Shown: positions 57,504 to 64,000 of the stretch, piece after piece | Layout of the letters: each line of letters opens with the position of its first letter | Numbering within the stretch: the first letter of the stretch is position 1 | NCBI GenBank assembly: GCA_021776925.1 | Contig: JAJFFB010000016.1 | Coordinates: 62,001 to 126,000, forward strand | From: Planctomycetota bacterium | Lineage (GTDB): Bacteria; Planctomycetota; UBA1135 | DNA: 64,000 nt | Reading direction: 5' to 3' | Position numbers and translations under genes: made by a program | Notes under the pieces: generated by a model | What the model was told of the DNA's origin: nothing | Seen by the model: the letters and a program-made list of their open reading frames with translations, nothing else | Database searches by the model: none

Positions 57504-59024
57504 ATGATCGCGATCCTCCCATCCCTGTTCTTCGGCCTGGTCCTTTCGCTTTCGCAGCAGGCGGCCACCCCCTTCTATCGCATCCAGGTGGTCGACGCCG
57601 AAAGCGGCCGCGGGGTGCCGATGATCGAGTTGCGTCTGGTCGACAACAGCACCTATTACACCGACAGCCAGGGGGTGGTCGCCTTCTTCGAGCCCGGGCT
57701 GATGGACACCGAACTGTTTTTCCACGTGGCCGGGCACGGTTATGAACACGCGGCTGATTTTTTTGGCTACCGCGGCGCACGCCTGACTCCGACCGCCGGC
57801 GGCGCGGGCACCCTCGAGGTCGATCGCATCAACATCGCCGAGCGCATCTACCGCATCACCGGCGCGGGCATCTACCGTGATACGCGCCTGCTCGGCGAGC
57901 CGGCGCCGATCGCCAGGCCCTACATCAATGGTTTGGTCGCCGGCCAGGACTCAGCGTTGGCAATTCCGCACAATGGCAAACTGTACTGGTTCTGGGGCGA
58001 TACCAACCGCGTCTCTTATCCGTTGGGCAACTTCAAGGTTTCGGGTGCGACTTCCGATCTGCCTGGCAACGGTGGTCTTGACCCAGCGGTCGGCATCGAC
58101 CTGACCTATTGGGTCAACGCCGACGGTTTCAGCCGTGAGATGGCCCCGCTTGCCGGCAGCGGCGTGGTGTGGCTCGGTGGCCTGCAGACCGCGCCCGATG
58201 CCAACGGCAACCCGCGCATGTTCGCGCACTTCACCCGCCTGCTCGGCTTGGGTTCGCCGGTGGAGCAGGGAATGGTGCTGTGGAACGAGGCCACCGAAAC
58301 CTTTGAGAAGGTCTCGACCATCCCGCTGGACAATCCCTTGCATGGGTATGGCTCGGCGCCGTTCAAGCACATCGATCAGGGGACCGAGTACATCTACTTC
58401 TGCAACCCGTATCCGAGTCTGCGCGTGGCGGCGAAATTGGCGTTGATCGACCGCCCCGATCAGTACCAGGGTTATACGCCCTTGGTGGCCGGCACCCGAT
58501 TCGCCGGCAGCGCAACCCAATTGGACCGGGATGGCCAGGGCAAGCTGGTGTGGGCGTGGAAGGCGGATACGCCGCCGCTGACCCCGGCGCAGCAGCGCAC
58601 GCTGGTCAGCGCCGGCCTGATGAATCGCGGCGAGTCGCCCTTCCGCATCAAGGACTACGACACCGACAAGCAGATCGTCGAGCACTTCGGCACCGTCGCC
58701 TGGAACGCCTACCGCAACAAGTGGATCATGGTCTTCGGCCAGTCCTACGGCGGCACCTCCTTCCTCGGCGAGATCTACATCGCCGAATCAGCGCAGGTCG
58801 AAGGACCCTGGACGCGTGCGCGCAAGATCATCACCCACGACGACTACAGTTTCTACAATGTCGCCCAGCGCTCCTTCTTCGACCAGCAGGGCGGTCGCGT
58901 GATCTACATCGAAGGCACCTACACGCGCACCTTCTCGGGCGCCGAGGTGCCGACCCCGCGCTACAACTACAACCAGATCATGTACCGCCTGGACCTGGCC
59001 AACCCCCGCTTGTTCCTGCCCTGA
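57504..59024 (+). CDS. Secreted protein, probable carboxypeptidase-regulatory-like plus propeller-type domain
   Basis: 506 residues with signal peptide (MIAILPSLFFGLVLSLSQQA). A small beta-sandwich-like N-terminal part (FYRIQVVDAESGRGVPMIELRLVDNSTYYTDSQGVVAFFEPG) resembles carboxypeptidase regulatory-like domains. The larger part has repeated strand motifs with aromatic residues (HNGKLYWFWGDTNRVSYPLGNF; VAWNAYRNKWIMVFGQSYGGTSFLGEIYIAESAQVEGPWTRARKI), as in five-bladed propeller or DUF4185-like proteins related to glycoside hydrolases. No catalytic residue can be assigned. It forms a pair with the toroid gene eight bases upstream. Confidence 0.7.
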   Translation: MIAILPSLFFGLVLSLSQQAATPFYRIQVVDAESGRGVPMIELRLVDNSTYYTDSQGVVAFFEPGLMDTELFFHVAGHGYEHAADFFGYRGARLTPTAGGAGTLEVDRINIAERIYRITGAGIYRDTRLLGEPAPIARPYINGLVAGQDSALAIPHNGKLYWFWGDTNRVSYPLGNFKVSGATSDLPGNGGLDPAVGIDLTYWVNADGFSREMAPLAGSGVVWLGGLQTAPDANGNPRMFAHFTRLLGLGSPVEQGMVLWNEATETFEKVSTIPLDNPLHGYGSAPFKHIDQGTEYIYFCNPYPSLRVAAKLALIDRPDQYQGYTPLVAGTRFAGSATQLDRDGQGKLVWAWKADTPPLTPAQQRTLVSAGLMNRGESPFRIKDYDTDKQIVEHFGTVAWNAYRNKWIMVFGQSYGGTSFLGEIYIAESAQVEGPWTRARKIITHDDYSFYNVAQRSFFDQQGGRVIYIEGTYTRTFSGAEVPTPRYNYNQIMYRLDLANPRLFLP

Positions 59025-59096
59025 GTCGCTGCGCATCCTCTCGGCGTGGTTCGGGCGCATAGAGGCCGTCTACAAACATACCGCCCCACGACCTCC

Positions 59097-59108
59097 TAAG
59101 CTGAATGC
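59097..59108 (+). promoter_or_regulatory. Leaderless-type promoter of the first CHAT protein
   Basis: TAAGCT (59097-59102) is six bases before the ATG at 59109. No Shine-Dalgarno is present. The 85-base gap before it holds nothing else recognisable. Confidence 0.4.
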
Positions 59109-62100
59109 ATGTTGGCCGCCACCTTCCTCGCGCTGATTTGTTCGCCGCAAACGGTTCCGTTGGAGGTCGGCAAGCCGGTCTCAGCCGCCCTTGGTTCCAC
59201 TGCCAGCCGGGTCCATACTCCGAATCTGGACGCCAATTTCACTCGGGCTCCGACACTGGGGGTGGCCTATTCGGTCGAAGTCGAAACCGCTGGCCTCTAC
59301 TCCATCGATTCACGATCCTACGATTTTGATACCTACCTGGTTTTGTCGGACGGCAGTGGCAAGGTCCTTGGCGAAGACGACGACGGCTGGATCCGAACGC
59401 ATTCCCGTCTGACCTTGGCGCTGGAGCCGGGCCGTTCCTACACCCTTTATGCGTGTGCACTGCACGGCGGACGTGGCTCTTTCGAGGTGGTCGTCAGGGC
59501 CGGAGCGGTGGATCCATTACCGGAGGAACAGCGCTGGCAGCTCGAAGCCGCCGATCTTCATGGCCGGATCCAGTACCTTGAGCAGCTTCCGCAGCATCGC
59601 TATCTGGACGAAGCGCAGACGCATCAGGATCTAGGGGCTCTTTACTACCGGCGCCAGATGGCGGATCAGGCCTTGGAGCAGTGGGACCGAGCCCTTGAGT
59701 TGTATCCCCAGGCCTCTGGCGGGCCGTTTTATTCCGAAGCGAACCTGAACCGCGCACTGTCTATGCTGTGGGAAGGAAAGGGAGATCTGGTTCGTGCCAT
59801 TGCCCACGCGCGCGCGCGATTGCAGATCACCGCGCAAGTGGTCGGCAAAGATGACTTCGATTTCGCCACCGCCGAGACCGAACTCGGTGCCTTGTTGAAG
59901 GCAGCGGGAGAGTACTCGGAAGCCGTGGAATTGTTCGAGAACGCGGTCACCGGGTATCAGGAGGCTCTAGGCGGCGATCACGAATACACCGTGATCGCCC
60001 TGAAAAACCTGCTTTCCCTGAACCAGGGCCTCGATCGCGCCGAGCAGGTCGTGGCGGTTCAACGACGCATCCTTGGCATCCAGGAACGGACCATGGGAGC
60101 GGATCATCCGCAACGGGCCCAACGCCTGAACTCGCTGGCCTTCTACCTGCATCAGCGCGGTGATCACCAGGCCGCACTTCCCTATTACCAGCAGGCCCTG
60201 GCAATTCGTGAACGTTCGCTCGGAGCGGAACACGCCGATACGGCGCTCAGTCTGAACAATCTTGCCTTCCTGCTGGAAGACCTTGGCCGTCCTGAAGAAG
60301 CGCTGCCGCATTATCTGCGCGGTCTGGCAATCCTGGACGCCGAAGGCCAGACTGACGTCAGCTTTCTGCGGGATCTGTCCACCAACCTCGGCAACCTGCT
60401 GATGTCGCTGGGCCGCATCATCGAGGCAGAATCGCACTTTCTGCGTGCCGTCGACCTGCTGGAATTGGAAGTCGGCGCGGATGATCCTCGCTTGTTGAAC
60501 GAGCTCAACCTGCTCGGTTCGTCGCTGGGCGATCTGGGCGCCTACGTGATCGCCGAAAACTTGATGCGGCGAGCCCTGGCGATCCGTCGCCGCACTTTGG
60601 AAACCGGCGACGTGCTCCTGGCGCCCGCGCTGAATAATCTGGCCATTGCCGCCACCGAGTTGGGAAAGTACCAGGAAGCCCGGGCCTGCTATGAAGAAGC
60701 CCTCCAGCTGAACATTCAGCACTATGGTCCCGAGCACCAGGAGGTCTCTGCGGTACTCGGCAATCTGGCCCAGCTCTATGAGCAACAAGGACTTTTGGAA
60801 ACCGCGCGGCCGCTGTCCGAGCGCGCCTTGGCGATCAGCATCAAGGCCTTCGGAGCGGCCCATCCGCAGACCGCCCGGGATCGCATCAACCTGGGCATTC
60901 TGCTGAAGGACCAGGGGCTGTACGGAGAAGCACAACCCTTGCTGGAGACCGCCCTGGCTGATCTTGAAGCGGCTCTCGATCCCCAGGATCCATTCCTGGC
61001 CACCGCGCTGAGCAATCTGGCCAATCTGTACGCTTCCATGACGCAATGGGACGCGGCCTATTCTTTGCTGAAACGAGCCTTGGATCTGCGCCAGGCAGTT
61101 TCCGGCCTGAGCCACCCGGAGACGGTCCGGACCAGGTGGAATCTGGTCTTCCTGTGCATCAAGACCAAGCGCTTCGGCGACGCCACAAAACTCCTCGAGG
61201 ACGACCAGGCTTTCAATCCAGAGGGTCCCTTACCCTGGAAGCTCCGCTCTTTGTTGTATTGGGAGCAAGGCGAAAAGGAAAGGTCGGTGGCTTCCTGGCA
61301 GCAAGCCGTGCTCCTCGAGGAGAAGCAGCACGGTCCTGAGCATCCGCAAGTGGCGCAGGCCAGGTATGAATGGGCGCGTGCCTTGCGTATGAGCGGGCGC
61401 TTCGAGGAAGCTGCCCCGGTCTTCGCCGGCAGCCTGGACGCGACCCTGAACTGGCTGGAAACGCAACTGCCGACCATGAGCGAGGCCGGGCGCTTGCGTT
61501 TGCTCGAGGTCAGCGCCGACCCGGGAGAGTATTTGCGCACCCTCGCGCGAGCGCCCTCGGCGAGCTCGGACCAGGCCTATGCGCGCTATCTGCGTTGGAA
61601 GGGCATGGCCACGCGTTTGCAGTCCGCCAGTCTCGAACTGGCTCCATTGATCTCGGATCCCGAGGTCCAGGAACTGCGCACCAACATTCAAAAGGTCGCG
61701 CGCCATCTTTCGCAGCAGGTCCTTCTGCCGCTGGATCAACAAAGCCCACAGCACTCTTTGCGCATCGCCAACCTGCGCCAGGAGCGACTCGGACTGGAGC
61801 GGGGATTGAACCGCCGCCTGGGGACAGCCCAGGCCCTTCACACCCCTGACCTTGCGCGCGTGCAGGCGGCCCTGCCTGCCGATTCCGTGCTGCTGGACTT
61901 CCACGTCGGGACCCACGTCCACGCCTGGGTCCTCGCCCGGAACGGCGAACCACGTCTGATCTCGCTGGGGGGGGCCAAAGAAATCCGCGCGGCGATGCAA
62001 TCCTTGTTGGAGTCGGCGGGGGTGCGCGGTGGCAAGCCCTTGAGCGAGGGAGCCGCAGATCCTGGTATGGAATTTCAGCGGCGCTTCTGGGAGCCCTTGA

Positions 62101-63083
62101 GCGAGGTGGTCGGCGATGCGGCAACGGTGTTCGTCAGCCCCGACGGCTTCCTCTGCGAGCTTCCTCTCGGTGTGGTGCCGGAAGAAGACGGTGGCTTTCT
62201 GCTGGAGAAACACCGATTCGTCTATCTATCCGATGCCACGCGTCTGATCCGCCCCCAACGGGCTGTGAAGATTGCGCAAGGACCTATGCTCGGCATCGGC
62301 GGGATCAATTATTTTCGCCGTGATGAGGCGCCGCCGCAGGCTGTGGCAGAAGATATTTCTACGCGTTCGCGCATCGGCAGCAATTGGATTTCGCTGCCGG
62401 CCACGAGGGTGGAATTGCAGACTCTGCGTGATCTGCACGATTTCGTTCTGGAATGGGACAGCCCGCTTGATGTGCTCGAAGGCCGGGCGGCCACCGAAGA
62501 GGCCGCGCGCGCGCGATTGCCCGGGCATCGTTACTTGCACATCGCCACCCACGGCTATTTCGAACCGGCAACCTTGCCCTCACTTCTTTTGGACGCCGAA
62601 CGGAAGCAGGCCGAAGCCCGGATCGGCGAACAAATCCATGCCACCGGCCTATTGCCCGGCCTGCTTTCCGGCCTGGTCTTCGCCGGAGTCAATGGTGCGC
62701 CCGATCCGACTCGCGACGACGGCTATCTCTCCGCGGAAGAAATCCAGCACCTCGATCTGTCGGCCTGCGACCTGGTCGTGCTTTCCGCCTGCGAGACCGC
62801 ACTCGGCAGCGCGCGTGCCGGCGAGGGCCTGATGTCCTTGCGCCGTTCCTTCGAGGTCGCCGGTGCCGATACCGTGATCAGTTCCTTGTGGAAGGTCGAT
62901 GACCAGGCCACCGCCGAACTGATGAAGGACTTCTACACCAACCTGTGGGAGACTGGTATGAATCGCGGCGAGGCTCTGCACCAGGCGAAACTGCGCCTGC
63001 TGCGGCGCAACCGCATCGAAAATGGCGGCGACGCCCGGCCCTCAACCTGGGGCGCCTTCGTGCTCAGCGGCGACTGGGAATAA
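59109..63083 (+). CDS. Secreted PPC-TPR-CHAT protease-like protein
   Basis: 1324 residues. After a short signal peptide (MLAATFLALICSP) comes a PPC-type beta-sandwich (YSIDSRSYDFDTYLVLSDGSGKVLGEDDDG, to about residue 130), then about ten kinesin-light-chain-like TPR repeats (GADHPQRAQRLNSLAFYLHQRGDHQAALPYYQQALAIRE and similar, about 160-790), a coiled helical linker, and a C-terminal CHAT domain. The caspase-like dyad is complete: His in IATHGYF (about residue 1147) and Cys in LSACETALG (about 1227), with SSLWKVDD and WGAFVLSGD as the usual tail. CHAT domains act as clan CD proteases or as adaptors. The gene has its own leaderless-type promoter and is followed by a paralogue. An 8-G run (61967-61974) encodes part of LGGAK. 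Confidence 0.88.
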   Translation: MLAATFLALICSPQTVPLEVGKPVSAALGSTASRVHTPNLDANFTRAPTLGVAYSVEVETAGLYSIDSRSYDFDTYLVLSDGSGKVLGEDDDGWIRTHSRLTLALEPGRSYTLYACALHGGRGSFEVVVRAGAVDPLPEEQRWQLEAADLHGRIQYLEQLPQHRYLDEAQTHQDLGALYYRRQMADQALEQWDRALELYPQASGGPFYSEANLNRALSMLWEGKGDLVRAIAHARARLQITAQVVGKDDFDFATAETELGALLKAAGEYSEAVELFENAVTGYQEALGGDHEYTVIALKNLLSLNQGLDRAEQVVAVQRRILGIQERTMGADHPQRAQRLNSLAFYLHQRGDHQAALPYYQQALAIRERSLGAEHADTALSLNNLAFLLEDLGRPEEALPHYLRGLAILDAEGQTDVSFLRDLSTNLGNLLMSLGRIIEAESHFLRAVDLLELEVGADDPRLLNELNLLGSSLGDLGAYVIAENLMRRALAIRRRTLETGDVLLAPALNNLAIAATELGKYQEARACYEEALQLNIQHYGPEHQEVSAVLGNLAQLYEQQGLLETARPLSERALAISIKAFGAAHPQTARDRINLGILLKDQGLYGEAQPLLETALADLEAALDPQDPFLATALSNLANLYASMTQWDAAYSLLKRALDLRQAVSGLSHPETVRTRWNLVFLCIKTKRFGDATKLLEDDQAFNPEGPLPWKLRSLLYWEQGEKERSVASWQQAVLLEEKQHGPEHPQVAQARYEWARALRMSGRFEEAAPVFAGSLDATLNWLETQLPTMSEAGRLRLLEVSADPGEYLRTLARAPSASSDQAYARYLRWKGMATRLQSASLELAPLISDPEVQELRTNIQKVARHLSQQVLLPLDQQSPQHSLRIANLRQERLGLERGLNRRLGTAQALHTPDLARVQAALPADSVLLDFHVGTHVHAWVLARNGEPRLISLGGAKEIRAAMQSLLESAGVRGGKPLSEGAADPGMEFQRRFWEPLSEVVGDAATVFVSPDGFLCELPLGVVPEEDGGFLLEKHRFVYLSDATRLIRPQRAVKIAQGPMLGIGGINYFRRDEAPPQAVAEDISTRSRIGSNWISLPATRVELQTLRDLHDFVLEWDSPLDVLEGRAATEEAARARLPGHRYLHIATHGYFEPATLPSLLLDAERKQAEARIGEQIHATGLLPGLLSGLVFAGVNGAPDPTRDDGYLSAEEIQHLDLSACDLVVLSACETALGSARAGEGLMSLRRSFEVAGADTVISSLWKVDDQATAELMKDFYTNLWETGMNRGEALHQAKLRLLRRNRIENGGDARPSTWGAFVLSGDWE

Positions 63084-63087
63084 CCGG

Positions 63088-63101
63088 TATATTTGCCCAC
63101 T
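63088..63101 (+). promoter_or_regulatory. -10-like TATATT before the second CHAT-type protein
   Basis: TATATT (63088-63093) is eight bases before the ATG at 63102, starting five bases after the stop of the first paralogue. No Shine-Dalgarno precedes the ATG. Confidence 0.4.
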
Positions 63102-64000
63102 ATGTTCCATTTCTGGCTGGCTCTGACGCTCCTCATCCAAGAGCCCTCTGCACTCGAGGTTGGACGACCCTTGAGAGGACAGGTTTCTGATGCTTCGCCG
63201 GAGGTGAGTACGCCAACGATCGAAGCGAAATTCACCAAGGCGGAGACGGTCGGGGAGGCCTTCTCCCTTTCCGTGGTGGAATCACGTGCCTACCAGATCG
63301 ACCTGCGCTCGTACGAGTTTGACTCCTATCTGGTTCTTTTCGATGCTGAGGGGAATCTCCTTGGCGAAGATGACGACAGCTTGGTCGGGACCCATGCAAG
63401 GTTGGTTTTCAGCCTGGAGAAAGGAGAGTCCTACCGCTTGGTTGCCTGCGCCCTGCACGGTGCCCGAGGCGGTTTCACATTGACCGTGGTTCCAGGCAGG
63501 ACAGGGCCAAGGACCGCGGACGAACACCGACAGGATGAGCTCCAGGACCTTTATGGCCGCATTGAATTTTTAGAAAATGCCGGGGATGACAAGCTCCTCA
63601 GCCTGGCGCACACTGTTAGCAGACTTGGTTTCTTTTTCTACCAGAACGGAAACAATCCAGATGCACTGGTTCAGTTTCAGAGGGCATTGGCGATTCAAGA
63701 GACCGCTAGCGGACCGGAACATCCGAAAACGGCGGAGGTCCTGAACCTGGTCGCCTTTGTTTTGCAGGCCTTGGGCTCCTTTGAAGAAGCCAGGCCCCAC
63801 TACGAACGGGCTCTCCAAATCCGTGAACGCGTTCTTGGACCTGATCATGTGGATACTGCTACAAGCGTGAACAACCTCGGGTTTTTGTTCAATGCGCAGG
63901 GGAACCATCTGGCTGCACAGCCACTCTTTGCCCGCGCCCTGCGAATTCGCGAGCAGCTGCTGGGGCCTGATCATCCCGACACAGCAGCCAGTCTTGGGAA
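63102..64000 (+). CDS. PPC-TPR protein, second paralogue, cut by window end
   Basis: Open from the ATG at 63102 to the last base, so the ORF track does not list it. The 299 visible residues begin with a short signal peptide (MFHFWLALTLLIQ), then a PPC-type domain closely related to the previous gene: the segment YEFDSYLVLFDAEGNLLGEDDDS matches YDFDTYLVLSDGSGKVLGEDDDG, and LVACALHGARGGFTLTV matches its end. Kinesin-light-chain-like TPR repeats follow (GPEHPKTAEVLNLVAFVLQALGSFEEARPHYERALQIRERVLGPDH). By analogy a CHAT domain may lie beyond the window. Confidence 0.85.
   Translation, partial: MFHFWLALTLLIQEPSALEVGRPLRGQVSDASPEVSTPTIEAKFTKAETVGEAFSLSVVESRAYQIDLRSYEFDSYLVLFDAEGNLLGEDDDSLVGTHARLVFSLEKGESYRLVACALHGARGGFTLTVVPGRTGPRTADEHRQDELQDLYGRIEFLENAGDDKLLSLAHTVSRLGFFFYQNGNNPDALVQFQRALAIQETASGPEHPKTAEVLNLVAFVLQALGSFEEARPHYERALQIRERVLGPDHVDTATSVNNLGFLFNAQGNHLAAQPLFARALRIREQLLGPDHPDTAASLG

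Overview
The window is a GC-rich, gene-dense bacterial chromosome segment, most likely from a member of the Planctomycetota (PVC superphylum). The best marker is the small basic protein at 28246-28560, which I recognise as the PVC-specific small basic protein family. Supporting signs are secretin lipoproteins with TPR regions, tandem TPR-CHAT proteins, BlaI/M56 regulation and a murein gene cluster without ftsZ. Few genes have a good Shine-Dalgarno sequence, and several have a -10-like hexamer 6-7 nt before the start codon, which suggests leaderless mRNAs. Lineage below phylum is not assigned.

Layout. 1-5534: end of a membrane protein, a comM/comEC pair (minus strand), coaD and ridA. 5573-10582: a complete peptide/nickel-type ABC importer (two permeases and a lipoprotein on the minus strand, a double ATPase on the plus strand), then a HAD hydrolase. 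11359-27512 (minus strand): a long run starting with uracil-DNA glycosylase, then GspL-, GspM- and GspC-like inner-membrane proteins, a TPR-secretin lipoprotein, two periplasmic TPR proteins, ExbB, two ExbD, a PLP decarboxylase and a second TPR-secretin. This looks like a trans-envelope machine that combines a type II secretion/type IV pilus alignment complex with a proton-driven ExbBD motor. No assembly ATPase or pilin is present in the window.

27611-31971 (plus): membrane protein, PVC small basic protein, queE (apparent CTG start), der, a lipoprotein and a zinc-ribbon protein. 32036-45032 (plus): a division/cell wall cluster, mraZ-rsmH-(mini-ORF)-ftsL-like-ftsI-murE-murF-mraY-ftsW-LysM-murG-murC-murB, tightly overlapping and preceded by a promoter and three MraZ-type repeats. 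murD, ddl, ftsQ, ftsA and ftsZ are absent; an RND efflux pair follows directly. 49361-53646 (minus): BlaI repressor, M56 sensor protease and a large secreted His/Asp/Cys-rich protein, ending in a clear terminator.

53814-64000 (plus): thrS without a TGS domain, two secreted proteins (alpha/alpha toroid; propeller-like) and two tandem PPC-TPR-CHAT proteins, the second cut by the window edge and missing from the ORF track. No rRNA, tRNA, CRISPR array, IS element or prophage was seen, and no gene-free stretch exceeds about 210 bases.
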